NCBI RefSeq assembly: GCF_000718305.1
Contig: NZ_JOFQ01000016.1
Coordinates: 1 to 64,000 of the forward strand
DNA from: Streptomyces niger
GTDB taxonomy: Bacteria; Actinomycetota; Actinomycetes; Streptomycetales; Streptomycetaceae
Direction: 5' to 3'
Length of the DNA stretch: 64,000 nt
The position numbers and the translations under genes were made by a program. The notes under the pieces are model-generated. The model worked only from the letters and a program-made list of their open reading frames with translations. It had not been told where the DNA came from and did no database searches. Positions 1-8,511 of the stretch are shown piece after piece; position 1 is the first letter of the stretch, and each line of letters begins with the position of its first letter.

Positions 1-94
1 TGCGCGTCGCTCAGTTCATGTCGTCGCACCATGCCGGACGCATGCCCTCACCACGGCCTGGTCCACCCTGCTGACAAGAGCCATCAGAAACGAC
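1..94 (-). mobile_element. End of an IS5-like insertion sequence (partial)
   Basis: On the minus strand an ATG at 32-30 opens a frame reading MVRRHELSDAQ up to the window edge. This is the typical N-terminus of IS5-family transposases in Streptomyces. The neighbouring DUF5107 frame loses family-like sequence at about position 95, so the element end probably lies at 84-98, where a CTAG (95-98) could be the target. Only the first 11 codons of the transposase are in the window. The exact terminal repeat and target duplication cannot be fixed without the other end. Confidence 0.7.
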
Positions 95-965
95 CTAGGG
101 AGGCGATCCAGCGCCGCTCTTCGGGTGCGATCTCGTAGAAGTAGTCGGCGGGGTACTCGCTGCGCAGCGGGTACGTGCGGTCGGTGCCGCCGGACTCGGG
201 CACGGGGACGCGGCGCAGGGTGCGCTCGTACCCGATGGGGGTACCTCCCAGGCCCTTAAGGCACTGGGGGAGCCAGGCCTCGTCGGCCGGGGCGAGGACG
301 CGGGTCCCCTCGCCCTCGGGGACGGCGATGTTGGACCACCAGTAGACGGGCGCGGTGTGGTGGTGGGGATTGAGGATGCGCACGCCGACGTACAGGAAGT
401 CGGAGCCGTCGGGGAGCCAGAGGTCGACCTGGAAGGGGAGGTCCCGCAGCCGTTCCCACTCCCACAGGCGCAGCATCTCCCCGCCGTCCGGCGCCGGCAC
501 GCGTGCGGCGTGCACGGGCGCGCAGGAGAGCGTGGTGTGTCCGGTCGCGCCGATGTTCCACTCGATGCCGCCGGAGAACCACGCGCCGTTGAGGGCGAAG
601 TCCGCGGGCTGGAACACCGGGTTGCGGTAGAGGAGTTCGCGGCCCGTGGGCTTGTGGTGCAGGGAGTGGACGCGGCCGCCGAGGCCGGGCAGGACGGTGG
701 CGCGCAGCCGGTCGTTCTCGATGACCAGCGCGTCGAGAGCGGTGGGGGTGCGGTGCCGGGAGTATCCGTCCCGGCGGCGTACGGGGAGCAGCGATTCCAG
801 TGGTCGGTACGCCAGTTGCCGGGCCATGTCGGCGGGCACGTCCGTGCCCTCGGGGACGGTGCTGCGGTGCACGTCCCGGGGGCCGGCCAGCGCGGGCAGC
901 GGGTTGTCCGGGCCGACGGCCGCCGCGGGCAGGGTGAGGGTCGTGCGTCGCACGCTCGTGGTCAC
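84..965 (-). pseudogene. DUF5107-domain protein, C-terminally truncated by IS
   Basis: The reading frame from a GTG at 965 gives about 293 residues matching the N-terminal half of DUF5107 proteins: a galactose-mutarotase-like beta-sandwich with the LPGLGGRVHSL stretch, GGIEWNIG, and a VYWWSNIAVPEGEG block. Full family members in Streptomyces are usually far longer (around 600 residues or more, with TPR repeats after this domain). Here the frame ends after WIASLGRF at a TGA that lies inside the adjoining IS end, so the domain is cut and the TPR part is missing. It is probably non-functional. The role of the family is not firmly known; carbohydrate-related binding is inferred from the fold. The start is tentative: other GTG codons exist upstream, but similarity begins near here. 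Confidence 0.75.
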
Positions 966-1118
966 GGCGCCTCGCAGTCGGAGCGGGCCGCCCCGGTCAC
1001 GGCGGCCGTCTGGTGACCATGGAACCCTCTCGTGCCCGCCCTGAACAGGGCGTCCTCCGGTCAGGGTTGCGCAAAAAGAAATGCGCGCGACAGGGCCGTG
1101 CAAGATGATGGATGCTGA

Positions 1119-1137
1119 CCTCGTACACCGTACGAGG
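1119..1137. promoter_or_regulatory. Perfect inverted repeat, probable operator
   Basis: CCTCGTAC-ACC-GTACGAGG is a perfect 8-bp inverted repeat with a 3-bp centre. It sits 37 bp before the ATG of the DUF6204 gene, in the region shared with the divergent DUF5107 gene. Its size and symmetry fit a homodimeric repressor of the TetR or GntR type. No cognate regulator gene is adjacent in the window. Confidence 0.5.
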
Positions 1138-1173
1138 CGGCGTTGCGCCACGACGAAGGCGAGGACGGACGGG

Positions 1174-1509
1174 ATGGCCACCGAGCACACCTACCGCGTG
1201 ATCGTGCGCGGCACGTGGGACGGGCTGACCGAGGAGGCCAGCGCCCGGCTGCTGGCCGAGGCCGACGACCACGGCCTGGCGCAGCTGCGGTTCACCCCCG
1301 AGGGGTCGCTCGCGTACGACCGGTCGCTCACCTCGTTCACGTACCGCTACGTCATCGTCTCGGACGCGGCCGACGGCGAGGAGCTGGCGGCCGCGCTCGC
1401 GGAGGAGAAGGCCGAGCAGGCGCTGCGCGCCGCCGGGCTCGGCCACCGTGGCCTGCGCTCCTCGGCCACGGACATGGACACGATGAAGGTCAACCGGAAA
1501 CGGCGCTGA
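1174..1509 (+). CDS. DUF6204 family protein
   Basis: Small soluble protein of 111 residues with no signal peptide or membrane segment. It begins MATEHTYRVIVRGTWDGL and carries the internal FTYRYVIVSD stretch that I recognise from the DUF6204 family of actinobacterial proteins. The start is placed at the ATG at 1174 because the GAGGACGG purine run lies just upstream and similarity starts here; an upstream in-frame ATG at 1081 would add 31 unlike residues and cover the operator at 1119-1137. It is divergent from the truncated DUF5107 gene. No function can be assigned from sequence. Confidence 0.75.
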   Translation: MATEHTYRVIVRGTWDGLTEEASARLLAEADDHGLAQLRFTPEGSLAYDRSLTSFTYRYVIVSDAADGEELAAALAEEKAEQALRAAGLGHRGLRSSATDMDTMKVNRKRR

Positions 1510-1533
1510 GGGGGCGGACCGGCGATGCGGGGT

Positions 1534-2118
1534 TCACGGGGCTTCCGGGGGGAGCATCTCGGCGGTGATCGCCCAGCGCTCGTGGTCCCGCCAGGCGCCG
1601 TCGACGAAGAGGAAGTCGGGCGAGTAGCCCTCCTTGCGGAAGCCGTTGCGGCGGGCGAGCGCGATGGAGGCGGTGTTCTCCGGCTGCACGTTGATCTCGA
1701 TGCGGTGCAGCCCGAGCGGCCCGAAGGCGTACCGCAGGACCAGTTGCAGGCCCTCGCTCATCAGGCCGCGGCCCGCCGCGTGCGCGAAGGCTCCGTAGCC
1801 GGCCGCGCCGCAGCGGAAGGCGCCGTGCACGATGTTGTTGACGGTGAGGTAGCCCGCGATGGAGCCGCCGTCGAGCTCGCAGATCAGGAAGCCTTCGCGC
1901 CCGGGCTCCTGCAGCCGCGCGTAGTACGCGTCGTACGTCGCCTCGTCGGCGGGCGGGGCGAGCCAGGGCCGGTGCAGCTCCGCGCTCTCCCGGACCCGCG
2001 CGGTGAACTCCGCCCGGTCCTCGGGCCGGAACGGTCGGATGCCCACGCGCGCGCCGCGGGCGAGGTAACGGTCGGCATCCGGGACGGCAGCGGTCGAAGG
2101 GCGTCGGTCGTCGGTCAC
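1534..2118 (-). CDS. GNAT N-acetyltransferase, RimJ/RimL type
   Basis: Protein of 194 residues with the RimJ/RimL layout: an N-terminal RPFRPEDRAEF strand-helix, the IAGYLTVNNI beta-4 strand, the acetyl-CoA loop region (AAGRGLMSEGLQLVLRYAF), then the LHRIEINVQPENTASIALARRNGFRKEG signature near residues 140-165. The family moves an acetyl group from acetyl-CoA to an N-terminal or small-molecule amine; the substrate is unknown. The start is a GTG at 2118 with a TACCAT box six nucleotides before it and no Shine-Dalgarno sequence, so the message is probably leaderless. It is convergent with the DUF6204 gene, with 24 bp between the stops. Confidence 0.85.
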   Translation of the reverse strand: MTDDRRPSTAAVPDADRYLARGARVGIRPFRPEDRAEFTARVRESAELHRPWLAPPADEATYDAYYARLQEPGREGFLICELDGGSIAGYLTVNNIVHGAFRCGAAGYGAFAHAAGRGLMSEGLQLVLRYAFGPLGLHRIEINVQPENTASIALARRNGFRKEGYSPDFLFVDGAWRDHERWAITAEMLPPEAP

Positions 2119-2175
2119 CGTCGGATGGTATCGGTCGGGCGTACGGAGTTCCGGACGCTCGGGACGTCCGTGCCC

Positions 2176-3579
2176 TCACCGCCACGCAGGCGCGTCGGCG
2201 CCCCACTCCCCCGGCGGCCGGGACCAGTTGGCGGGTCCGCCGGCGAAGGAGACCGGCGGCAGCGCGTGCCGCAGCCGGCCGAGGGGGCTCGCGGTCTCCG
2301 CGAGCCGGGCGGCCGGGTCGTACGTGTCGGCGGGGGCGGGGGCGCGCCGCGGCAGGACATCGGTGAGCAGCGCGGCGGTCTGCGCGAGGGCCAGCGTCGC
2401 CAGCCGCGCGCCGCCCGTACGGGACCGCTCCGTCAGCGCCCGCAGCACGGCGGCGGCCAGCAGATAGCCGGTGCCGTGGTCCAGTGCCTGCGCGGGCAGC
2501 GCTCCGGGGGTGCCGTCGGCCGCCGCCTCGGTCACGGCGATGCCGGTGGCGGCCTGGACGAGGCTGTCGAAACCGCGGCGGGCGCCCCAGGGGCCGTGGT
2601 CGCCCCAGGCGGACAAGCGCGCGACAACGATGCCGGGGCGGCGCTCGGCGAGCGCTTCCGGCGCCAGTCCGAAGCGGTCCAGGGCGCCCGGCCGGTACCC
2701 GGTGACGACCACGTCGGCGGACGACAGCAGCTCCTCGAACGTCGCGCGCCCGGCCCGCGCATCGAGGTCCAGTACGGCCGAGCGCTTCCCGAAACCGGTG
2801 TCGGCGTGCGTGTCCCGGCTCTCCGGCAGGCCGGGCGCGTCGATCCGCAGCACATCGGCGCCGAGCAGCGCGAGCGTACGGGTGGCGACCGGCCCGGCGA
2901 GCACCCGCGACAGGTCCAGCACGCGCAGCCCGGCCGCCGGCAGCAGTGGATCGCCGGTCGGGCCGGGCGCGCGGCGGGGCGGCGTGGCGGGGCCGAGCGG
3001 TTCGAGGCGCAGCAGCGGCCGGCGGGCCACGGCGGCACCCTGCGGGTGACCGGCCCATTCCTTCGCGTCCCGGACGGCGACGGCGAGGCCGCCCGCCGCG
3101 TACACCGCCTCTTCGGTCTCCCCCGCCCGCCGGTCCGCCAGTTCGGCGGCGAGCGCGACGGGCCCGGCGGACTCCGGCAGGCCGAGCGCTGCGAGCAGCC
3201 GGGCGCGGTGGTGGGGGTAGTTGGCGTGGGTGCGCAGCCAGCCGTCGGCGGTGCGCCAGAAGCCGGAGAGCGGCGCGAAGGCCGTGGGCGCCCGGCCGTC
3301 GATGCGCAGGTGCCGTTCGCTGAGGAAGGCGGTGGCCACGGCCCCGTCGTCGACCTCGACGGCCGGCAGGGCGCCGCCGGTACGGGCCGCCGCGAGCTCC
3401 GCGCCGGCCAGCGCGCAGACCGTGACGGTCGCCCGGGCCAGGTCCATGACCGGGAGCCGCGCGGGCAGCAGCCCCCGCGCACCGCTGTGGCGCACCCGTC
3501 CGGTCAGGCCGGCCTCGCCGCCGAGCGCGGCCCAGGCCAGGGCCGCCGCGTCGTCCCGGTACTGCGTGTCGTCACTCAT
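2176..3579 (-). CDS. CoA transferase, CaiB/BaiF family (family III)
   Basis: Predicted 467-residue protein. The C-terminal half carries family III CoA-transferase features: LRVLDLSRVLAGPVATRTLALLGADVLRID, RSAVLDLDARAG, ADVVVTGYRPGALDRFGL and LSAWGDHGPWGARRGFD. The N-terminal half is a weaker, CaiB-like copy that keeps LRIDGRAPTAF-type segments, so it may be an internally duplicated transferase. The family moves CoA between carboxylic acids; the substrate here is unknown. The ATG at 3579 is chosen because a perfect palindrome (3589-3605) sits immediately upstream, leaving no room for a longer gene. That palindrome matches the operators at the ccr promoter at 49.5 kb, so this gene may belong to the same acyl-CoA-responsive regulon. 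Confidence 0.85.
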   Translation of the reverse strand: MSDDTQYRDDAAALAWAALGGEAGLTGRVRHSGARGLLPARLPVMDLARATVTVCALAGAELAAARTGGALPAVEVDDGAVATAFLSERHLRIDGRAPTAFAPLSGFWRTADGWLRTHANYPHHRARLLAALGLPESAGPVALAAELADRRAGETEEAVYAAGGLAVAVRDAKEWAGHPQGAAVARRPLLRLEPLGPATPPRRAPGPTGDPLLPAAGLRVLDLSRVLAGPVATRTLALLGADVLRIDAPGLPESRDTHADTGFGKRSAVLDLDARAGRATFEELLSSADVVVTGYRPGALDRFGLAPEALAERRPGIVVARLSAWGDHGPWGARRGFDSLVQAATGIAVTEAAADGTPGALPAQALDHGTGYLLAAAVLRALTERSRTGGARLATLALAQTAALLTDVLPRRAPAPADTYDPAARLAETASPLGRLRHALPPVSFAGGPANWSRPPGEWGADAPAWR

Positions 3580-3588
3580 GGCGCCAGT

Positions 3589-3605
3589 GTGGCACTGAGT
3601 GCCAC
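3589..3605. promoter_or_regulatory. Palindromic operator GTGGCACT-G-AGTGCCAC
   Basis: A perfect 8-bp inverted repeat with a single central base, also readable as TGGCAC-TGA-GTGCCA. It lies 10-26 bp upstream of the CoA-transferase ATG, where it would overlap the -10 region, so repression is likely. Two further copies of the TGGCAC-N3-GTGCCA pattern occur at 49549-49561 and 49570-49584 beside a TetR gene. Confidence 0.6.
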
Positions 3606-3923
3606 TCGCGAGAAGAGCGCCTGCCGGGGCGCGGTGACCGGAACCGGGTCGGCGCGAACCGTTCGCCACACCCGGCACTTCTCGGCCACGCGAGGGCCGG
3701 TTCACGCGACATCCTCGGCGCGCGGCGGACTCGGCTCGGCCGCCTTGCGGTCACCGCAACGCCCCATCTCGCACCGGAACGTCCTGTTCGGTCACCGCCT
3801 ACCAGAAGGAGCGGCAACTCTTGGCAGTAGCTGACCACTTGGCTGAACTTGGCGTAGTGATTTCTCCTGACCTGACATGAAATGAGAAGTGGCACAACCG
3901 AGTCACCGCACCGGAGGTACGCC
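3606..3923. promoter_or_regulatory. P450 upstream region with CTTGGC direct repeats
   Basis: Gene-free stretch between the divergent CoA transferase and the P450. CTTGGC occurs three times (3820-3825, 3838-3843, 3848-3853); the last two begin exactly 10 bp apart, one helical turn, as in activator sites. The P450 Shine-Dalgarno GGAGG is at 3913-3917. No further gene is seen. Confidence 0.35.
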
Positions 3924-5150
3924 GTGTCGGAAGTCATATCGGAAGCGGTTCCGGAGACCGTCGCGTTTCCGCAGGACCGCACCTGTCCCTACCACCCGCC
4001 CACCGCCTACGCACCCCTGCGTGACCAGGGGCAGCCCCTCAGCCGCGTCCACCTCTACGACGGACGGGAGGTGTGGATGGTGACAGGGCACGCCGAGGCA
4101 CGCGCCCTGCTCACCGACCAGCGGCTCTCGTCCGACCGCATGAACCCCGATTTCCCGGCCCCCAGCCCCCGGTTCGAGGGCCTGCGGACCGAGGACCGCA
4201 AGAGCCGCACCACGCTCCTCGGGGTCGACGACCCCGAGCACAACGTACAGCGGCGGATGCTCATCCCCAGCTTCGGCCTGAAGCGGATCGCGGCGATGCG
4301 CCCGCGCATCCAGCAGATCGTCGACCGGCTGCTGGACGACATGGAGGCCGGCGGTCACCCGGCCGAGCTGGTGTCGGCGTTCGCGCTGCCGGTGCCGTCC
4401 ATGGTCATCTGCGAGCTGCTGGGCGTCCCGTACACCGACCACGAGTTCTTCGAGGACGCCTCGCGCCGGCTGCTGCGCGGCCCGACCGCTGCCGACTCCC
4501 GCAAGGCGCTGGACGACCTGGAGGAGTACTTCGGCGAGCTGATCACCCGGAAGGAGGCCGAGCCGGGCGACGGGCTGCTGGACGAGCTGATCGCCGACCG
4601 GCTGCGCACCGGCGACCTGTCGCGCGAGATGTTGGTCAGCATGGCGATGATCCTGCTGGTGGCCGGGCACGAGACGACCGCCAACATGATCTCGCTGGGC
4701 ACCTTCACGCTGCTCCAGCACCCCGAGAAGCTCGCGGCGCTGCGCGCGGACGCCGCGCTGATGCCCGCCGCCGTCGAGGAGCTGCTGCGCTACCTCTCCA
4801 TCGCGGACGGCATGCTCCGGGTGGCGGCCGAGGACATCGAGGTCGGCGGCGTGACCATCCGCAAGGGTGAGGGCGTGGTGCTGTCCACCTCGCTGGTCAA
4901 CCGTGACGCCACGGCGTACGCGGCGCCGGACGAGCTGGACTGGGACCGCTCCGCGCGGCACCACATCGCCTTCGGCTTCGGCATCCACCAGTGCCTCGGG
5001 CAGAACCTCGCCCGCGCCGAGCTGGAGATCGCGCTGCACTCGCTCTTCGTCCGGTTCCCCGGCCTCCGCCTCGCGGCGCCGGCCGAGGAGATCCCGTTCA
5101 AGCCCGGCGACACCATCCAGGGCATGGTGGAACTCCCCGTCGCCTGGTAG
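3924..5150 (+). CDS. Cytochrome P450, CYP105 family
   Basis: Protein of 408 residues, normal length for a soluble bacterial P450. The I-helix oxygen-activation motif AGHETT is at residues 247-252, the K-helix EELLR at about 285-289, and the haem loop FGFGIHQCLGQNLARAEL places the thiolate Cys at 357. CPYHPP near the N-terminus and HHIAFGFGIHQCLGQNLAR are typical of CYP105, a Streptomyces family of xenobiotic and secondary-metabolite hydroxylases. The GTG at 3924 is preferred because GGAGG stands seven bases before it; an in-frame ATG at 3882 lacks a good site. A 3Fe-4S ferredoxin follows, the usual redox partner. No ferredoxin reductase is nearby, so electrons must come from an unlinked one. 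The substrate cannot be inferred. Confidence 0.93.
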   Translation: MSEVISEAVPETVAFPQDRTCPYHPPTAYAPLRDQGQPLSRVHLYDGREVWMVTGHAEARALLTDQRLSSDRMNPDFPAPSPRFEGLRTEDRKSRTTLLGVDDPEHNVQRRMLIPSFGLKRIAAMRPRIQQIVDRLLDDMEAGGHPAELVSAFALPVPSMVICELLGVPYTDHEFFEDASRRLLRGPTAADSRKALDDLEEYFGELITRKEAEPGDGLLDELIADRLRTGDLSREMLVSMAMILLVAGHETTANMISLGTFTLLQHPEKLAALRADAALMPAAVEELLRYLSIADGMLRVAAEDIEVGGVTIRKGEGVVLSTSLVNRDATAYAAPDELDWDRSARHHIAFGFGIHQCLGQNLARAELEIALHSLFVRFPGLRLAAPAEEIPFKPGDTIQGMVELPVAW

Positions 5151-5269
5151 CAGTTGACAGCACACCGCTCAGCACCACCGGAGCCGGCCCCGTCCCCGAC
5201 ACGGCAGCACCACCACCGCGCCGGGCCGGCCCCTTCCCCGCAAGCCACCCACGGATTCAGGGACCGACC

Positions 5270-5476
5270 ATGCCGACCACCCAGCACATCAGCATCGACA
5301 CGGACCGCTGCATCGGCTCGGGGCAGTGCGCCCTGACCGCGCCGAAGACGTTCACGCAGGACGACGACGGTTTCAGCGCACTGCTGCCGCCCGACGAGAG
5401 GGCGTCCGAAGACCCCCTCGCGCGCGAGGCCGCCCGCGCCTGCCCGGTGCAGGCGATCACGGTCGCCGAGGACTGA
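5270..5476 (+). CDS. 3Fe-4S ferredoxin, P450 partner
   Basis: A 68-residue ferredoxin of the type that serves CYP105 enzymes. Cluster ligands are in CIGSGQC (Cys14 and Cys20) and the C-terminal CPVQAI. The second cysteine of a 4Fe-4S motif is missing, as expected for a 3Fe-4S protein. It begins 119 bp after the P450 stop in the same direction, so the two are probably co-transcribed. The ATG at 5270 is the first start that leaves the standard short N-terminus (ISIDTDRC). Confidence 0.92.
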   Translation: MPTTQHISIDTDRCIGSGQCALTAPKTFTQDDDGFSALLPPDERASEDPLAREAARACPVQAITVAED

Positions 5477-5485
5477 CCCGACCGG

Positions 5486-7312
5486 CTACCGGCCCGCCAG
5501 CGGGAGTTCGAGCGTGCCCGTGTCCTCGGGTGCGCTGACGACGGTGACCGGCTTGACGCCCTTGTTGCCGTAGTACGCCGTGTCGCTCGCCGCGAGGACG
5601 AACCGCAGGCGGTGGCCGGGCTGGTAGCGATGTACGAGGGCGGGCAGCTCGACGGTGAACGGACGGGTCACGTCCGGGACCCGAGCGGGCGCCACCAGCC
5701 GGTGCACCAGCGTCTTGGAGCCGTCCGGCGCGATGTCGTACAGCTTCGCGAAGAGGACCAGCTTGTCGGCGGCGTCACCGGAGTGCTGCACCCGCTCCGT
5801 ACGCGGCGAGACCACCTTCAGGGTGGCCTTCGGCGCGCCGACCACGTCGACCGGCCGGCCCTCGACCGGCTCGGAGGTCCAGTCCAGGTACGTGCCCTTG
5901 ATGTCGTACGGCGCGGGGTCCGGCAGCCCCAGGAGGCCCGCGAGCTGGGACTCCGAATGGCTGGTGGGCAGCAGCCCGTTGCGGTACTCGCGGCTGCCGC
6001 GCGCCACCTCCGCGCGGTCGTCGACGAGCTTGCCGTCACCGGAGAGGTAAAGCTTCCAGGAGTCGCCGCTCGCGGGGAACGTGGCGGACGTGCCGTACGT
6101 CTGCCCGACCGGCATCCAGTCGCGGTAGTAGGCGAAGGCGGGCCCGGTGTCGGTGCCCTTCTCGTGCCGGAGGTAGCGGTCGAACCAGGCGAGGATGCGC
6201 TGCCCGACGTAGCTCGTCTCCAGGTTCCCCTCGGACAGGTTCAGCTCGCCCGAGGCCGGATCCGTCATGCCGCCGCTGTGGCCCCAGGACTGCCAGATCA
6301 TCTTGGTCTCGGTGCCCTGTGCCTTCAGCGTCCGGTAGGTGGCCGCCGCCTCGTTGAGGTTGAACAGGCTGTCCGCCTGGCCCTGTACGAGCAGGGTCGG
6401 GGCCTTCACGTCCTTCAGGTACGAGACCGGGCTGACGCTGCGCGCGTAGTCGAGGATCGGCTTCGTGCTGTCGGCCGGGTACCGGCCCGAGTCCAGCCAC
6501 CGCTTGGTCTCGCAGGCCTTCGCGACGAAGTGCAGGCAGCCGGCGCCGCCCAGCCGGGACGGGTCCAGGCCGGGGTGGAGCAGCCCCTGCGCCTCGCCGA
6601 TCAGGAAGAAGCCGTTCGTCCACTCCTTCTTGTAGACGCCCGGGACGTCGTTGTTGACGCTGCCCGCGGGCTGCTCGGCGTTGTTGGGGTCCAGCGCGTA
6701 CGCCAGGTCGTTCCAGGTGATCAGCGGTACGAGCGCGTCCACACGGTGGTCGACGGCGGCGGTGGCCATCTGGATCGCGCCGCCGTACGAGCCGCCGATC
6801 ATGCCGACGCGCGGATCGGCGGCCGCCGTCCCGCCCTTGCCTTCTTTGGTGACGTAGTCGACGCGGGTGCCGTCGTCGGCGGTGCGCGTGCCGGCGAGGA
6901 AGTCGATGAGCCGGCTCGCGGCTCTGCCGTCGAGCGAGGGGTCGTCCAGCGAGATCGGACAGCCCGACTTGCCGAAGCCGAGGCCCGAATAGGACAGCGC
7001 GACATAACCGCGCGCGGCGAACGCCTGGGCCGTGGCGGCGGTCGAACCGTCCGCCTTGTCGCCGCCGAAGCCGTTGGTGGTGAGGATCGCGGGCGCGGGG
7101 TGTGCCGCGTCGACGCCGGCGGGACGGTAGAGGTCGGCGTCCACGGTGCAGTCGCGGTCACCGGCGTCCACGGTCAGCTGCACGGCGGTGACGTCGTACG
7201 GTGCGGCGGCCGCTGACGCGGCGGACGCGAGGGCGAGCGGGGCGGCCAGGGAGCCGGCGGCCAACAGGGCGAGTGACGTGCGGAGAAGGGGGCGGGGCAC
7301 TGCTCGGTACAC
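5486..7312 (-). CDS. Secreted Xaa-Pro dipeptidyl-peptidase-like (S15/CocE) hydrolase
   Basis: About 608 residues. An N-terminal signal peptide (Arg residues, then LLRTSLALLAAGSLAAPLALA and an ASAASAAAAP cleavage region) marks it for export. The alpha/beta-hydrolase core shows the nucleophile elbow GGSYGGAIQ, an acid loop near LLVQGQADSLF, and a late His at WQSWGHSGGM. The C-terminal jelly-roll (RVQHSGDAADKLVLFAKLYDIAPDG to HRLRFVLAASD) is the X-Pro dipeptidyl-peptidase C-terminal domain. The family cuts Xaa-Pro dipeptides or esters; which applies here is open. The start is set at the GTG at 7312, since GGAGG ends six bases before it; the upstream in-frame GTG at 7324 would overlap that site. 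It converges on the ferredoxin with a 9-bp gap. Confidence 0.88.
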   Translation of the reverse strand: MYRAVPRPLLRTSLALLAAGSLAAPLALASAASAAAAPYDVTAVQLTVDAGDRDCTVDADLYRPAGVDAAHPAPAILTTNGFGGDKADGSTAATAQAFAARGYVALSYSGLGFGKSGCPISLDDPSLDGRAASRLIDFLAGTRTADDGTRVDYVTKEGKGGTAAADPRVGMIGGSYGGAIQMATAAVDHRVDALVPLITWNDLAYALDPNNAEQPAGSVNNDVPGVYKKEWTNGFFLIGEAQGLLHPGLDPSRLGGAGCLHFVAKACETKRWLDSGRYPADSTKPILDYARSVSPVSYLKDVKAPTLLVQGQADSLFNLNEAAATYRTLKAQGTETKMIWQSWGHSGGMTDPASGELNLSEGNLETSYVGQRILAWFDRYLRHEKGTDTGPAFAYYRDWMPVGQTYGTSATFPASGDSWKLYLSGDGKLVDDRAEVARGSREYRNGLLPTSHSESQLAGLLGLPDPAPYDIKGTYLDWTSEPVEGRPVDVVGAPKATLKVVSPRTERVQHSGDAADKLVLFAKLYDIAPDGSKTLVHRLVAPARVPDVTRPFTVELPALVHRYQPGHRLRFVLAASDTAYYGNKGVKPVTVVSAPEDTGTLELPLAGR

Positions 7313-7512
7313 GCTGACCTCCACAGAGACACGCCATACCTACCAGTCAGTACGGCGCGCTCATGGTCCGACATGCGTTTTGGACATGTCAACGGAGTTG
7401 ACGAGAGTTCTTACCCGAGCGTCAGTTACCGCTGCTCACACCGTTGTTGACATGCGCACCGTAGGGGTCGCACCGCCGTGCGACGCACCGCCGCCCGGTG
7501 GCACCGGGCCCG

Positions 7513-8451
7513 TCAGAACAGTGGAGGAACGTCGAACGTCAAGGTGCCCGCGTCCGCGTCCAGTGTGGCCGGGACGCCCAGCGGCACCGTGAGCGCCGAG
7601 TCGCCGTGGCCGAAGCCGAACTCCTCCACCACCGGCACCCCGAGGCCGCCCAGCCGGTCCGCCAGCACCGCCCGGATCCGGTCGTACGGACCGCACCGCG
7701 CCCAGGACCCGAGTACGACCCCGGCGACCCCGGCCAGCGTGCCGGAGCGGAGCAACTGGGTCAGCGCCCGGTCGACGGCGTACGGCTGCTCGCCCACGTC
7801 CTCCAGCAGCAGGAGGCCGCCCGCCGCGTCGCGCCGGGCGTCCGGCGTGCCCGCCTCGCTCGCCAGCAACGCCAGGCAGCCGCCGAAGGTGACGCCGTGC
7901 GCCCGCCCGGGTACGAGCGTGCGCGCCGTGCCGGGCGCCAGGGTCGTCACGGCCGGGTCCTCGGGAGTGAAGAGCGTGCGCCGCAGCTGGTCCCGGGTCG
8001 GCTCGTCCTTGAGGAAGACCTCGCCGGCCACCGCGGGCCCGTGCAGCGTCGCGACGCCGGCGCGCAGCGCGAACGCCTCGTGCACCACCGTCACATCGCT
8101 GAACCCGACCAGCGGCTTGGGCCGCGCCGCCCGGACCGCCGCCCAGTCCAGCAGGTCCACCATCCGCTGGGCGCCGTACCCGCCGCGGGCGGCGAACACC
8201 GCGGCCACCTCGGGGTCGCACCAGGCGTCCTGGAGGTCCCGGGCCCGGCACTCGTCCGGCGCCGCGAGGTACGCCAACTCCGGGTGCCCGGTGCGGACAT
8301 GCGGCGCCGGCACCGGTTCGAGGTCCCAGCCGCGCAGGATGTCCAGGCCCGCGTCCAGCCGTTCGGGGGCGACCGGGCCGCTGGGCGCGACCACCGCCAC
8401 CCGGTCCCCGGGGCGCAGTCGCGGCGGCCTGGCCCCCGCCCGCACGGTCAC
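7513..8451 (-). CDS. LD-carboxypeptidase (peptidase S66)
   Basis: Protein of 312 residues with the complete S66 catalytic set: nucleophile Ser118 in GFSD, Glu217 in LLLLEDVGEQPY and His282 in FGFGHGD. The RLRPGDRVAVVAPSG opening is also typical. S66 enzymes remove the terminal D-Ala from murein tetrapeptides (LdcA) or act on related peptides such as microcin C. No signal peptide is seen, so it acts in the cytoplasm, fitting cell-wall peptide recycling. GTG start with GGAAGG nine bases upstream. It is the last of four minus-strand peptidase genes and follows the S9 peptidase by 60 bp. Confidence 0.9.
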   Translation of the reverse strand: MTVRAGARPPRLRPGDRVAVVAPSGPVAPERLDAGLDILRGWDLEPVPAPHVRTGHPELAYLAAPDECRARDLQDAWCDPEVAAVFAARGGYGAQRMVDLLDWAAVRAARPKPLVGFSDVTVVHEAFALRAGVATLHGPAVAGEVFLKDEPTRDQLRRTLFTPEDPAVTTLAPGTARTLVPGRAHGVTFGGCLALLASEAGTPDARRDAAGGLLLLEDVGEQPYAVDRALTQLLRSGTLAGVAGVVLGSWARCGPYDRIRAVLADRLGGLGVPVVEEFGFGHGDSALTVPLGVPATLDADAGTLTFDVPPLF

Positions 8452-8511
8452 CGCGGCGCCTTCCGTATGTGCACCCTCACCACTGCCTCTCCCCTACCGG
8501 CGGCCCGGCCC

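Noticed and set aside
1525..3834. Plus-strand open frame of 769 codons opposite the GNAT and CoA transferase
   Set aside because: No family similarity, repetitive basic composition, and it crosses a promoter palindrome and two real genes.
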